This document shows, piece after piece, positions 44,950-54,613 of a stretch of 62,906 nt of DNA; the first letter of the stretch is position 1; each line of letters starts with the position of its first letter. The stretch spans positions 1 through 62,906 of the forward strand of contig CBINHE010000013.1 of assembly GCA_966250375.1 (NCBI GenBank), in the 5' to 3' direction. Source of the stretch: CAMLDH01 sp966250375 (GTDB lineage Bacteria; Pseudomonadota; Gammaproteobacteria; Burkholderiales; Burkholderiaceae_D). The position numbers and the translations under genes are program-made. The notes under the pieces were generated by a model that worked only from the letters and a program-made list of their open reading frames with translations, did not search any database and was not told the DNA's origin.

Positions 44950-45262
44950 ACCGCGCGAGATGCGAATACCAAAAGGATGCGCGTTCCAGTCGACGTGATA
45001 CTGGTGTGCATCCGCTGGTACGTAGCCTATCCGTTGAGTTATCGGCACCTTGAGGAAAAGCGGCTCGTATAAAGCGGCGATCGATGAGATCAATGACGGC
45101 AGGGAAATCGAGATCATCGTTCGCCAGGTCAAATATCTCAACAGCATCGTGGAGCAGGGGCATCGCGCTATCAAGCGCGTGACCAAACCGATGCTCAATT
45201 TCAAATCCTTTCAATCTTTTGCCTTGCGCTTTGCGGTGCACGCGCGCTCTTTAACTGGATAA
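44950..45262 (+). pseudogene. IS6-family transposase remnant with internal deletion
   Basis: 44950-45065 encodes RVPVDVILVCIRWYVAYPLS and YRHLEE, the N-terminal part of IS6/IS26-type transposases. After a stop, 45053-45262 in another frame encodes the C-terminal VRQVKYLNSIVEQGHRAIKR and FKSFQSF. The central DDE catalytic part between them is deleted. Non-functional. With the IS66 remnant it marks the border between hemW-tRNA and the exopolysaccharide locus. Confidence 0.82.
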
Positions 45263-45384
45263 ACATCCGTTATTTGATTAAGCTCACCTGAATTCGGAAG
45301 CGATCTCGATATGCTTTTAATCAGCGCCGCGAACATCGGGAAGATTGCGGCGGTTCACTGATTCCAAGCAGAGGCAAAGATAAA

Positions 45385-46824
45385 ATGGCGACGATCGAGG
45401 ACATGCTTTACCCGCTTCTTGGATTGTATTTCTCGTCCCCCGATTGGATCAAGAATTCCGTAGGCCGCGCATATTCGATGGTGCCGGCTTCTTTCAGTAG
45501 AGGTCGGCATTACCGGCGCTTTCTCGACGAGGCAGCGCTGTGCGATGAACATGCGATCCGGCAATTGAGTGCGAAAAAACTTGCGGCAAGCCTGCATTGC
45601 GCATTGGTCCATGTGCCGGCCTATCGGCCGTACCAGCATCTGCTGGACCGGCTGGATGCGCCGTTCGAGGTGCTGCGCGAACTGCCCCTGATTTCCAAGG
45701 AAGACATCAAGCGCGATCTGGCCCGCTTCGTTTCCGCAAACGCGCCTGCCGGCCTGCGGCTCAAGACGTCCACTGGCGGCTCGACCTCGACGCCGATGAG
45801 TTTCTATCTGCACAAGGGCGTGACGCGCACCCGCGAATACGCGTTCATGGAGCAGTTCCACCGGCGGGTGGGACTGGGGTCGCGCGATGTGGTGCTGGCG
45901 TTGCGCGGCCGCACTGTTCCTGCCGCCCGGCATGCCGGTGGACGGTTGTGGATGTATGAGCCGATCAAACGGCAACTGATCTTGAGTTCCGACCATCTGG
46001 AGCGCGCCTACATGCCGGACTATGTGGCGGCGATCCGGCGCTGGCAACCGACGTATATCCAGGCCTATCCCTCTGCGATTTATCCGCTGGCGCGCTGGCT
46101 CAAGGAAAATCCCGCGCCGGACATCACGCAGCGCATCAAGGGCGTGATGCTGTATTCGGAGAATGTGTTCGAGCATCACATGGCCTTGCTCAAGGATGTG
46201 TTTGCCTGTCCGGTGTTGAAGCATTACGGGCTGTCCGAGCGGGTGCTGATGGCGGCATCGATGCCGGACGATGAGCGCTTCTTTTTCTGGCCACAGTACG
46301 GCCATGTCGAGTTGGTCGATGACGCCGGCAATCCGGTGACCGAGGCAGGCCGGTTGGGCGAAATTGTCGGCACCGGCTTCGACAACGAGGTCATGCCTCT
46401 GATCCGCTATCGCACCGGCGACTTGGCGATTCTGAGCGACAAGCCGCATTCCTTGCTGCCCGGTTATCCCGTGATGGAAAGCATCGAAGGCAGGCGGCAG
46501 GAATTCCTGGTCTGCCGCGATGACCGCATCATCGCGGTATGTGGCATGGGCTCCGCGCATTCGAGCGCTCTTGCGGTGGTGGAGTCTATGCAGTTCGAGC
46601 AGCACGTGCCGGGCCATTTCCTGATCAAGGTCGTCGCGCCTCAGCCTTTGTCGGCCGAAGCTCGGCGCAGAATCGTGCAGGTCATGGAGAGCAAGACCCA
46701 AGGCGGCTGCACCGCGGAGGTGGTCGAAGTGAGCGCGATCCCGCGCACCATGCGCGGCAAGCATCGTCTGCTGGTCCAGCATCTGGATACCAGCCGCTAT
46801 CTCGGCGTGCCGGTGCAACAATGA
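45385..46824 (+). CDS. CapK/PaaK-like adenylate-forming enzyme
   Basis: 479 residues. Phenylacetate-CoA-ligase-like: the ATP-binding loop LKTSTGGSTSTPMSFYL (about 130-146), HYGLSERVLMAAS and the later IRYRTGDLAIL. CapK-type members sit in capsule loci and are thought to activate an acyl group for polymer decoration; the substrate is unknown. AGAGG lies about 10 nt before the ATG. Its TGA overlaps the GT4 start (ATGA). Base composition is a little GC-richer than the upstream genes. Confidence 0.88.
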   Translation: MATIEDMLYPLLGLYFSSPDWIKNSVGRAYSMVPASFSRGRHYRRFLDEAALCDEHAIRQLSAKKLAASLHCALVHVPAYRPYQHLLDRLDAPFEVLRELPLISKEDIKRDLARFVSANAPAGLRLKTSTGGSTSTPMSFYLHKGVTRTREYAFMEQFHRRVGLGSRDVVLALRGRTVPAARHAGGRLWMYEPIKRQLILSSDHLERAYMPDYVAAIRRWQPTYIQAYPSAIYPLARWLKENPAPDITQRIKGVMLYSENVFEHHMALLKDVFACPVLKHYGLSERVLMAASMPDDERFFFWPQYGHVELVDDAGNPVTEAGRLGEIVGTGFDNEVMPLIRYRTGDLAILSDKPHSLLPGYPVMESIEGRRQEFLVCRDDRIIAVCGMGSAHSSALAVVESMQFEQHVPGHFLIKVVAPQPLSAEARRRIVQVMESKTQGGCTAEVVEVSAIPRTMRGKHRLLVQHLDTSRYLGVPVQQ

Positions 46825-47888
46825 ATTCGGGAAAGCACATCGTCATGCTGGGCACGAGCTTCCACACCATGGGCGGCATTTCCGCCGTGGTCAACGAGTA
46901 TCGGCGTGCCGGCCTGTTCGAGCGCTTTCCGATTCTGTACCTGCCGACCCATACCGATGGCAGCGCTGTGAAAAAGCTGCGCCTGTGCCTCTCTTCCTGG
47001 CTGCGTTATATGGGCTTGCTGTTACGCGGCAGGATTGCATTGATTCATGTGCACATTGCGTCGGATGCCAGCTTCTGGCGCAAGACCCTGTTTCTCGGAC
47101 CCGCCTTCCTGTGTCGCATTCCGGCAATCGTGCATTTGCATGGTGCGGAGTTTGTGCGCTTTTACGAAAAGGATTGCAATCGCGCGGCGCAATGGTGCGT
47201 GCGTCATGTCTTCAATAGGGCCGATAGCGTCGTGGTGCTGTCGACCGCATGGCAACGCTGGGTGCAGGGCATTTCCGGAAATGCGCGCATCGTGCCGATC
47301 AACAATCCGGTGCAATTGCCGTTGGCAAGTGACTTTAATTTGCGCGATCCTGCCAGTATTCTTTTTCTCGGCCGGCTCGGGGAGCGCAAGGGCACCTACG
47401 ATCTGCTGGCCGCCGTATCGCGCCTTGTGGGCCGGCATCCGGGTTTGAAGCTGTTGCTGGGCGGCGACGGCGATCTGGCGCGGGCCAGGAAAGAAATCGA
47501 CAAGCTTGGCATCACCGCCAACGTCGAGCTGCTCGGCTGGGTCTCCGGACCGTCCAAGGCCATCCTGTTGCAGCGGGCCGCGATCTACGCATTGCCGTCC
47601 TATGCCGAGGGCTTGCCCATGAGCGTGCTGGAAGCCATGGCAACCGGAATGCCGGTCGTCAGCACGCCGGTGGGCGGCATCCCGGAAGTCATTACCGATG
47701 ATCTCGAGGGTTATCTGGTTCCGCCCGGCGATGTGCCAGCCCTGTGCACGGTGCTGGAACGCCTGCTGTCCGACGAGAGCTTGCGCCGGCGCATGGGATC
47801 GGCGGCGCGCAGCAAGGCTGACAGTACTTTTTCCACGCGCCATGTGCTGCCGCAACTCGAACGGCTGTACCGGGAGCTGGGAGCATGA
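46821..47888 (+). CDS. GT4-family glycosyltransferase
   Basis: 355 residues from the ATG at 46821. GT-B fold: N-terminal MLGTSFHTMGGISAVV, nucleotide-sugar domain from about residue 175 (ILFLGRLGERKGTYDLL), and the E-x7-E motif region PSYAEGLPMSVLEAMATGMP. It probably adds one sugar of the repeat unit on the cytoplasmic face. Overlaps of 4 bp with both the CapK-like gene and the heparinase-like gene make a tight three-gene unit. Confidence 0.9.
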   Translation: MNSGKHIVMLGTSFHTMGGISAVVNEYRRAGLFERFPILYLPTHTDGSAVKKLRLCLSSWLRYMGLLLRGRIALIHVHIASDASFWRKTLFLGPAFLCRIPAIVHLHGAEFVRFYEKDCNRAAQWCVRHVFNRADSVVVLSTAWQRWVQGISGNARIVPINNPVQLPLASDFNLRDPASILFLGRLGERKGTYDLLAAVSRLVGRHPGLKLLLGGDGDLARARKEIDKLGITANVELLGWVSGPSKAILLQRAAIYALPSYAEGLPMSVLEAMATGMPVVSTPVGGIPEVITDDLEGYLVPPGDVPALCTVLERLLSDESLRRRMGSAARSKADSTFSTRHVLPQLERLYRELGA

Positions 47889-49864
47889 ATTCCATCGCAT
47901 GGAAGTTCAATCGCTTGCGCCTGATGGGGCTGCCGGAAATCCTGTGGCGCGGCGGCAAGGCGATCCGGGCCAGGTTGGAACGCGAGGGCAGGGGATCGGT
48001 GCATCCGCCGCCCGCTGTTGCGGGGCCATGGGGGCGGTGCTGGGTAGACGACTTGCCAAGTGAGATCGACCCCGCGCCTTATCTGGCGGTGGCCGACCGG
48101 ATACTGGCGGGCCGCTTCGATGTCTTTGCAATGCGCGAGTGTGCGCTCGGCTTTCCGCCGCTGTGGAATCGCGACCCGAAAACCGGTATCAACGCGCCGA
48201 TGCGGTTCGGGAAGACGCTCGATTATCGTGATGAACGCACGGTCGGCGATATCAAATACCTGTGGGAAATCAACCGCCACTATGAATTGGTGACACTGGC
48301 GCAAGCTTTTTTCTTGTCGAAGCAGGAGCGTCATGCTCACGCCTGCCGCCTGTTGCTGGAATCCTGGTTCGATCAATGTCCGTATCCATTGGGGCAGGCG
48401 TGGTCGAGTGCACTCGAAAATGCGATACGGCTCGTGAACTGGGCAGTCGCCTGGCACTTGCTGGATGGCGCTCGCCTGTTCGAGGGCGCGGACGGCAACG
48501 AATTCAAACGGCGTTGGCTGGATTCGGTCCATCGGCACTGTCAATTCATTGCGGGACATTTTTCACGGTACTCGTCGGCCAACAACCACTTGCTTGGCGA
48601 GTACATGGGCCTGTTCATCGGTGCATTGACGTGGCCTTGTTGGAAGGAGAGTCCCGCATGGACCGTGATCGGGAGGAAGGGCCTGGAGTGGGAAGCGTTG
48701 ACGCAAAATGCAGGCGACGGCGTCAACCGTGAACAGGCATTCTGGTATCACCATGAAGTGGCGGACATGATGTTGCTGTGTGGCGTGTTCGGTCGCGCGA
48801 ACGGCGTTGCGTTTTCCAATGCCTATTGGCAGCGGCTGGAATCGATGCTGGAGTTTATCCGGGCCGTGATGGATGTCGCAGGCCGGGTTCCCATGGTGGG
48901 CGACTCGGACGATGCGGTGATGGTGCGCTTTTCGCAGGAGCGTGATTTCAATGCCTATCGTTCATTGCTGACGAGTGGCGCCATTGTTTTCGGGCGCAAG
49001 GATTTCATCGCCGGGGATGGCCGGCTCGACGACAAGAGCCGCTGGCTCTTGGGTGACCAGGGCAGCGCGCGCATCGCGCCGATAGCTTCCAGCCGGGCCG
49101 TGCGCCAAGTGCGCCGAGCATTTCCCGAAGGCGGTTATTACATACTGGGACATCATTTCGGTTCCGCAGCGGAACTGAAAATCGTCGCCGATGCGGGCCC
49201 GCTTGGCTATCTGTCGATCGCTGCGCACGGGCATGCCGATGCGCTGGCGTTTACCTTGTCGGCTGCCGGCCATGCGCTGCTGATCGATCCCGGCACTTAT
49301 GCCTATCACACGCAAAAGAAGTGGCGCGACTATTTTCGAGGCACTTCCGCTCACAATACCGTGCGTGTCGACGGTCTGGACCAATCGGAGACCGGTGGCA
49401 ATTTCATGTGGCTGCGCAAGGCCAAGGCACGCTGCGAACGTTGGGACAGCGGCCCGGACAGCGACTGTTTCATCGGTAGCCACGACGGTTACTTGCGCTT
49501 GGCCGATCCGGTTTTGCACCGGCGAAAAATCGTGTTCGACAAGCTAAACGATACGGTGCTGGTGGAAGACGTTCTGGAATGCCGCAAAGCTCACACGCTG
49601 GAGTTTCATTGGCATTTTTCCGAAGACTGCGAACTGGCGCTCGATGGCTGCAAGGTAAGTGCATCCTGCGGCACGCTGCGAATCGAAATGAGTATGCCGG
49701 ATAGTGCGTGTCTGCCGAAACTGGTCAGCGGTAGAGACGATCCGCCACTGGGCTGGACCTCGCACAGGTTCGATGAAAAATCGGCGTCACCGGTGATCAT
49801 CTGGCAAGAAAAAATCAACGGAACGGCAAGGCGAATGACGCGGATTCAGATACGTGGGCGGTAA
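47885..49864 (+). CDS. Heparinase II/III family protein, probable uronate polysaccharide lyase
   Basis: 659 residues. An N-terminal (alpha/alpha) toroid (about 95-350) has NHLLGEYMGLFIGALTWP-type sequence and the candidate catalytic Tyr/His region FWYHHEVADMMLLCG. The C-terminal beta-sandwich (about 400-650) starts GGYYILGHHFGSAAELKI and contains AAHGHADALAF. Relatives degrade heparin or alginate by elimination. No signal peptide is visible, as for similar proteins in exopolysaccharide loci. A uronate lyase would fit the AlgD gene in the same locus. Overlaps the GT4 gene by 4 bp. Confidence 0.87.
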   Translation: MNSIAWKFNRLRLMGLPEILWRGGKAIRARLEREGRGSVHPPPAVAGPWGRCWVDDLPSEIDPAPYLAVADRILAGRFDVFAMRECALGFPPLWNRDPKTGINAPMRFGKTLDYRDERTVGDIKYLWEINRHYELVTLAQAFFLSKQERHAHACRLLLESWFDQCPYPLGQAWSSALENAIRLVNWAVAWHLLDGARLFEGADGNEFKRRWLDSVHRHCQFIAGHFSRYSSANNHLLGEYMGLFIGALTWPCWKESPAWTVIGRKGLEWEALTQNAGDGVNREQAFWYHHEVADMMLLCGVFGRANGVAFSNAYWQRLESMLEFIRAVMDVAGRVPMVGDSDDAVMVRFSQERDFNAYRSLLTSGAIVFGRKDFIAGDGRLDDKSRWLLGDQGSARIAPIASSRAVRQVRRAFPEGGYYILGHHFGSAAELKIVADAGPLGYLSIAAHGHADALAFTLSAAGHALLIDPGTYAYHTQKKWRDYFRGTSAHNTVRVDGLDQSETGGNFMWLRKAKARCERWDSGPDSDCFIGSHDGYLRLADPVLHRRKIVFDKLNDTVLVEDVLECRKAHTLEFHWHFSEDCELALDGCKVSASCGTLRIEMSMPDSACLPKLVSGRDDPPLGWTSHRFDEKSASPVIIWQEKINGTARRMTRIQIRGR

Positions 49865-49929
49865 TGCCGCCCGGGCAAGCATTCTGTACCCATAAGCACC
49901 GATAAGCGGTAGGGAACAAGGAATGGATT

Positions 49930-50931
49930 ATGCACCGATTTAATCAAGCACTGGTTGGCCTGTACGATCTTGCGGAACATGCATCGCACAATGAGTTTCC
50001 GGTTGAGGCCCTGAACCTGCTGCAACCGTGGATCAGATTCGACGGCGCCGTATTGTGGATGAGAGAAATCGATGCCGGAATCGTGATTAACCTGCTGATT
50101 GCCCACGTCCATGTGCACCATGGGAACAAAACCATATTCGGAAACTACACCAGGATAGCGGCAATGGATCCCGTGATCAAAAATGTGCTTGACGATCTGG
50201 AGCGTCCGATACAGTGGGACTGCCGCACACTGCATCAGCAAGACAAGGCGTACGTCCTCGAAGATTTCGTGCAAGGACAGGAACTGCGGCATGTGATGTT
50301 GTTTGGCGAGAACCAGACAGCCCACAAGGCGGGACGCTGGATCATGCTGTACCGGGGCGGCGAGACGCCGTTCAATGCATTGGAAACGACCTATCTGCAT
50401 ACGGCATGGTTTCATCTCACGCGCGCGCTGGACATCAATCGTTGCCGCGTGCTGGACCGGCACGATACGGAACGCGTGCAGCGCGCATCGGCCTTGATCG
50501 ATGCGCGCGGTTTCATCATGGTCGCCGACTACCATTTCCATTCCCTGCTGTACCTGGAATGGCCGGATCACCAGGTAAGAAAAAGGTTGCCGCCGGCGGT
50601 AGTGGATAACCTGAAGCACGGCGACAGCGTGTTTCGCGGCCGGCGTATCGAAATCGTGATGGCGCAGCAAGCCGGCTACCTTACCTGTTCCGCCAGTCCG
50701 ATCGACATGCGGGCCGATTTGACGCCGAGCGAATATATGGTGGCGCGCCGTTATGCGACCGGACTGAGCCACAAGGAAATCGCGCGCGAACTGGGCGTGT
50801 CGCCGCACACGGTGCGCAACCAGATTGCCCAACTGTATGACAAGTTGGGCGTGCATGACAAGGCTATGCTGGCACAACGTCTGGCGCGCCATATCGCACA
50901 CCGCAAGAGCACCGTCAAGGATGGCAATTGA
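49930..50931 (+). CDS. LuxR-type HTH transcriptional regulator
   Basis: 333 residues. The C-terminal LuxR HTH (about 263-322) reads LTPSEYMVARRYATGLSHKE followed by ELGVSPHTVRNQIAQLYDKL. The N-terminal 250 residues are not a receiver domain (no phosphoacceptor pattern) and resemble an uncharacterised sensor region. AAGGA lies 7 nt before the ATG. Lying in the middle of the polysaccharide genes, it is the only regulator in the locus and the prime candidate for binding the shared motif at 57217 and 60312 (inference). Confidence 0.87.
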   Translation: MHRFNQALVGLYDLAEHASHNEFPVEALNLLQPWIRFDGAVLWMREIDAGIVINLLIAHVHVHHGNKTIFGNYTRIAAMDPVIKNVLDDLERPIQWDCRTLHQQDKAYVLEDFVQGQELRHVMLFGENQTAHKAGRWIMLYRGGETPFNALETTYLHTAWFHLTRALDINRCRVLDRHDTERVQRASALIDARGFIMVADYHFHSLLYLEWPDHQVRKRLPPAVVDNLKHGDSVFRGRRIEIVMAQQAGYLTCSASPIDMRADLTPSEYMVARRYATGLSHKEIARELGVSPHTVRNQIAQLYDKLGVHDKAMLAQRLARHIAHRKSTVKDGN

Positions 50932-50970
50932 CATGGCTCACCCGACAGTGTCCGCTTCGCGACTACCATA

Positions 50971-51221
50971 AACCTAGATTCGGCAGTTGACCGCTCATCT
51001 ATGTCTGGAAAGCCTCATGAACATTGACTTTCTTTCGTTCGATAGCATTCACCGATTGAGTGAGTGCGCTACAGGGCGTAGCAGGGGGTGAGCAGGGGTT
51101 TCAGACAACATGGTGAAGCAGGTTTCGTGCAGCATGCTGCACGAAACCCCTGCTTCATCCATCCTATCCAGAGAACCGGAAAAATGCACACTCGCACCTC
51201 TCCAACTGCCGAATCCAGGTT
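50971..51221. repeat. Nested inverted-repeat element after the LuxR gene
   Basis: Outer arms of 19 bp (50971-50989, AACCTAGATTCGGCAGTTG; and 51203-51221) match at 18 positions. Inside is a strong hairpin around 51113-51152 with the 24-bp perfect palindrome centred on GCAGCATGCTGC, flanked by further AGCAGG/CCTGCT pairs. It fills most of the 363-bp gap before the DUF535 gene; no ORF is supported there. GGGTGAGCAGGGRTTTCRGA (from 51085) also occurs in the element at 18830-19017. Confidence 0.65.
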
Positions 51222-51294
51222 GAAGTTCTGAATCAGCAGGCTGAAATACGCCGCCCCTTTACCTCTCTTGGCATGCCAGAAAGGTTTCCAGACA

Positions 51295-52182
51295 ATGAAT
51301 ACTATCGCTCTCATGCTTAAGCTGTTATCCAAGCAACCCAGCCTCAAGGGCAAGACGATGCTGTTGTTCGGTGCCGTGACGTACCCGGTTCAGACCCGTC
51401 GCTGGCTGCGCTTTCTGGGGAGCGATCCGACGCTGTGGGCGCTGGCAAAATCGCATCCACGCTTGAGCCTGAAAATATACCGGCCGTATCTGTCGACGCG
51501 TTTGCGCTGTGCCGGCCGGGTGAGCATCCTGATACAGCACTACCGGCTGATGCTGACGGCAGGTTTCGGTGATTTTGTCAGGCACACCGCGTTCCAGCCG
51601 AAAACGGTATGCGAGTTTTCCGGAAAATCGGGCGCGGCGTATCAACTCGAAATCTCGGGCATCAACATGGATAATCGGGAAGGGGAGCTTTTCCTGCACC
51701 TGATCGCCAATAAGGTCTCCCTTTATCGCGCGGCGTTCGCTTTCTTTATGCAGCATGGAAAGGCCTATGTAAAAATCGGCTGCGTGCAGGGATTGCGCGC
51801 CGATGACGGTGCTTCGCACATCCGGTTTGCGACACGGGATTTGTATGGCTGTCGTCCGATAAACATGGTGATATCGGTCGTGCGGGATATTGGCGACTTT
51901 TTCGGGTGCAAGGAAATGGTCGGCATCGGCAATCAAAACAGGATCGTGGCCAATCATGCGCACCAGCCGCCGGCGGCGCCTGACTACGACCAGACATGGG
52001 AAGAGATGGACGCGGTCAAAAATGACGAAGGCGACTTCCATCTTCCTTGCACCGGCATCCTGAAAACCTCGTTCGATGACATCCAGTCGAAAAAACGCTC
52101 CGAAGCGAAAAAGAAAAACACCCTGCTCGAATCGATTTTCTACTTGGTGCGTAATAATTTGAAAAAGGAACGCAAGATGTGA
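51295..52182 (+). CDS. DUF535 (VirK/YbjX-like) protein
   Basis: 295 residues from the ATG at 51295; a TTG at 51268 adds nine residues. It matches the VirK/YbjX family over most of its length (PRLSLKIYRPYLSTRL, RVSILIQHYRLM, LYRAAFAF, YVKIGCVQGLRADDG). Members are linked to resistance to antimicrobial peptides and envelope stress in enterics; the molecular role is unknown. No signal peptide. A Lys-rich C-terminus follows. Confidence 0.85.
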   Translation: MNTIALMLKLLSKQPSLKGKTMLLFGAVTYPVQTRRWLRFLGSDPTLWALAKSHPRLSLKIYRPYLSTRLRCAGRVSILIQHYRLMLTAGFGDFVRHTAFQPKTVCEFSGKSGAAYQLEISGINMDNREGELFLHLIANKVSLYRAAFAFFMQHGKAYVKIGCVQGLRADDGASHIRFATRDLYGCRPINMVISVVRDIGDFFGCKEMVGIGNQNRIVANHAHQPPAAPDYDQTWEEMDAVKNDEGDFHLPCTGILKTSFDDIQSKKRSEAKKKNTLLESIFYLVRNNLKKERKM

Positions 52183-52277
52183 ATGCAAGGAGATGCAGCG
52201 TGTGCGTCACGGTCACGACGCGAATGGATCGCCGGAAGCGGGAATATTGACGCCTATGCGGGGTCTTGCCGGCGCAC

Positions 52278-53315
52278 TCATGCCCGCTTTTGAATGCCGA
52301 AGCGACGAGGGGGGAGATGTGCCCAAGCGGGGCGTTCGAAAAGAAAGCGCAAGGGCGTATTGCGCGTCAACCAGTACATCATGAGTGCACCGATAATCGA
52401 CGCCAGAATGACCACCACACAGATCGTGCCGGTATCCGCAATCTGCATGGCACCGGTGGCAACCACTTTTCGCATGAGATGCAGCGGCACGACAAATCCA
52501 AGATAGATGACAATCGAATTCCGGCCCAGGTAACGCAACCAGCCCATCCACGGCAGCGGGGCCAGCAAAGCAGAAGCGAAGAAGATGGCGACCACACCGG
52601 CATGACCGGCCAGCAACTGCACAACCGGAAAAATTGTGAGACCAAATTTCACCAGCATCGCATTGGCCATGAACCATGCGGCCAGAAAGAGAAACGTCAA
52701 ACGCAGGTGAGACGGAGCCCATGCCACCAGCCGGAATACTTGGGGCGCGAACGCATGCCCGGAATAAAAGAAAACGAAATACATGCCGAACCGGTCGATG
52801 AGCTTCCAGCCGGTATCGAGGTCGGCCAGCTTGAGCATGATGGCCGCTGCGAGGACGAGCCAAGCCGGCAGCGTGCGCACCAGCCGCACGGCAACAAAAA
52901 ATAACGGAAGAATATAAATGAACCAGAGCGGGCCCTGCGGCTGCACATAGACGCTCATATAGTCGGCCAGCATGCGATGTGGGTGCGGATCGAGCAGGCG
53001 ATGTCCGCTCATCACGATAAACTTGATCGTGACCCACAACACATAGAAATAGACGAAGTGTAAAACCTTGTTGTCCAGGTAGGCGCGCCAAGGCCGGTCG
53101 ATCACGCGCGCCACCAGCAGGCCCGAGATCATGAAAAAATCCGGCATGCGAAACGGTTGCACGAAATCGACGAAATACGACATCCAGCCGCGCGTCTGGA
53201 GTGTCTGTTCTACCGCGAGCGTGGCATACATCGCCATGATCGCGATAATGCAAATGCCCTTGGCAGAATCGATCCAGTCAATTCGGTTGCTGCTCGATCG
53301 GAGGTCGCTTGTCAT
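52278..53315 (-). CDS. Acyltransferase family 3 membrane protein (probable sugar O-acetyltransferase)
   Basis: 345 residues from the ATG at 53315 (MTSDLRSSSNRIDWIDSAKG); AAGG lies 5 nt upstream, and longer starts lie deeper in the preceding gene. About ten membrane helices. RIDWIDSAKGICI and FRMPDFFMISGLL match the fucose-4-O-acetylase/OafA-like acyltransferase-3 family, whose conserved Arg and His positions act in acyl transfer across the membrane. It probably acetylates the exopolysaccharide. It overlaps the 3' end of the serine acetyltransferase gene by 38 bp. Confidence 0.87.
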   Translation of the reverse strand: MTSDLRSSSNRIDWIDSAKGICIIAIMAMYATLAVEQTLQTRGWMSYFVDFVQPFRMPDFFMISGLLVARVIDRPWRAYLDNKVLHFVYFYVLWVTIKFIVMSGHRLLDPHPHRMLADYMSVYVQPQGPLWFIYILPLFFVAVRLVRTLPAWLVLAAAIMLKLADLDTGWKLIDRFGMYFVFFYSGHAFAPQVFRLVAWAPSHLRLTFLFLAAWFMANAMLVKFGLTIFPVVQLLAGHAGVVAIFFASALLAPLPWMGWLRYLGRNSIVIYLGFVVPLHLMRKVVATGAMQIADTGTICVVVILASIIGALMMYWLTRNTPLRFLFERPAWAHLPPRRFGIQKRA

Positions 53316-54192
53316 GATCGCCTTGAAGTGCAGTGGGAAATGAAACGGATCCATTGTCCACCTTGACAGACTGGTCCATCTCGAGTGCCGGCGAACCATC
53401 GCACAGGTAGCGCCGGACGATTTTTGCCGGCACGCCGGCGACCGTACAACAGGACGGGACGTTCTCCAGCACCACGCTGCCGGCGGCGACTTTGCTCATG
53501 CTGCCAATTTCGATATTGCCGAGGATTTTCGCGCCGGCGCCGATCATGACGCCGCTGCGGATTTTTGGATGGCGGTCGCCGCGCTCTTTTCCGGTTCCCC
53601 CTAGCGTGACGTTTTGAAGAATGGAAACGTTATCGTCGACCACGGCGGTTTCGCCGATCACGATACCGGTCCCATGATCGAGCATCACGCCGACCCCGAT
53701 GCGCGCTGCGGGGTGGATGTCGACGCAGTAGGTGCCGCAGGCCTTGTTGGCTAGCGCGAACGCCAATTCCTTGCGGCCGCGCCGCCACAAGGCGTGCGAG
53801 AACCTGTATGTTTCCAGTGCATGGAAACCCTTCATGTTGAGCAGGACATGCAAATGATTGAGGCAGGCGGGGTCGCGCGTCTTAACGGCGCTCATATCCG
53901 TCATGATTTGCATCAACAAGGATGGTTCTTCATCCATCATCCCGAGAATCAAGGCATGCAAATCCGGCCGGGAGATTTCTTCGCCGCCGAGTTTGTCGGC
54001 CAGTATCGCGGCGATCATGTCCATCGGCGACAAGCGGCCGAGCACCAGCTTTTGCATGCGACGCCGCAGCAGGGGTTCGCGCAGGGCGACATCGGTTGCT
54101 GCGTCGTGGATGTCCTGCCATAGCGCAGCGGCAGCGCTGTTCTCCAGATAAACGGTTCTGGCAATGCTATTTTTAGCGTCGGCAAGGAGCAT
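53278..54192 (-). CDS. Serine O-acetyltransferase (CysE/EpsC type)
   Basis: 304 residues from the ATG at 54192; an open frame up to 54354 runs into a repeat and is not favoured. SATase N-terminal helices (WQDIHDAATDVALREP), then the left-handed beta-helix with hexapeptides (VDIHPAARIGVGVMLDHGTG, VSILQNVTLGGTGKERGDRH, GAKILGNIEIG). The catalytic His/Asp pair is in MLDHGTG and the Asp in VKTRDPA. A C-terminal ~40-residue tail is unusual. In a polysaccharide locus it may acetylate serine or a sugar. It overlaps the acyltransferase gene. Confidence 0.88.
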   Translation of the reverse strand: MLLADAKNSIARTVYLENSAAAALWQDIHDAATDVALREPLLRRRMQKLVLGRLSPMDMIAAILADKLGGEEISRPDLHALILGMMDEEPSLLMQIMTDMSAVKTRDPACLNHLHVLLNMKGFHALETYRFSHALWRRGRKELAFALANKACGTYCVDIHPAARIGVGVMLDHGTGIVIGETAVVDDNVSILQNVTLGGTGKERGDRHPKIRSGVMIGAGAKILGNIEIGSMSKVAAGSVVLENVPSCCTVAGVPAKIVRRYLCDGSPALEMDQSVKVDNGSVSFPTALQGDHDKRPPIEQQPN

Positions 54193-54276
54193 GTCGAAAT
54201 GCGCTTTATTCAAGAGATGAAAATACTTTCGGAAAATGCAGGACTGTATATCGTAACGCACGGCCGTTCGTGTCCC

Positions 54277-54613
54277 TGGAGCGGTTTGCGGGTCAATAGT
54301 GTCCGTCACGTTATTTGCTGACGTGTTCCAACCGCCGTATTCCCTCCCTTTCAAGGGGAGGGTTAGGGTGGGGATGGGTTAAAAAGCAGCGATATGAAAC
54401 CCCATCCCCATCCCAACCTTCCCCTTGAAGGGGAAGGAGCCTCTAACGCTGGCGCTCAGCAAATAATGTGCCGAACACTATTGATTTGCGGATTGGTGTA
54501 AGGGGCCAATCTCGGACCTGCGGTGCTCTCGGTGTATATCACGTACATATCACGTACACGTGCGCTCCTCGGCCCGACCTTGGCTCCCTTGCACAGACCC
54601 GCAAATCGCTCTA
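54277..54613. repeat. Three-tier nested inverted-repeat element
   Basis: Outer arms of 18 bp: 54277-54294 (TGGAGCGGTTTGCGGGTC) against 54596-54613, 16 matches. Middle arms of 28 bp: 54293-54320 against 54457-54484, 25 matches (TCAATAGTGT...TTATTTGCTG). Inner arms: CCCTCCC...GATGGGTT at about 54341-54380 against 54396-54441. No ORF. The outer arm provides the TAG stop of the glycosyltransferase gene to its right and matches the terminus of the element at 18830. It fills the gap between the two genes. Confidence 0.7.

Noticed and set aside
45355..46821. 488-codon open frame on the minus strand opposite the CapK-like gene
   Set aside because: It is a mirror frame of a GC-rich gene with clear family motifs on the plus strand; its translation is His/Arg/Gln-rich with no recognisable domain.
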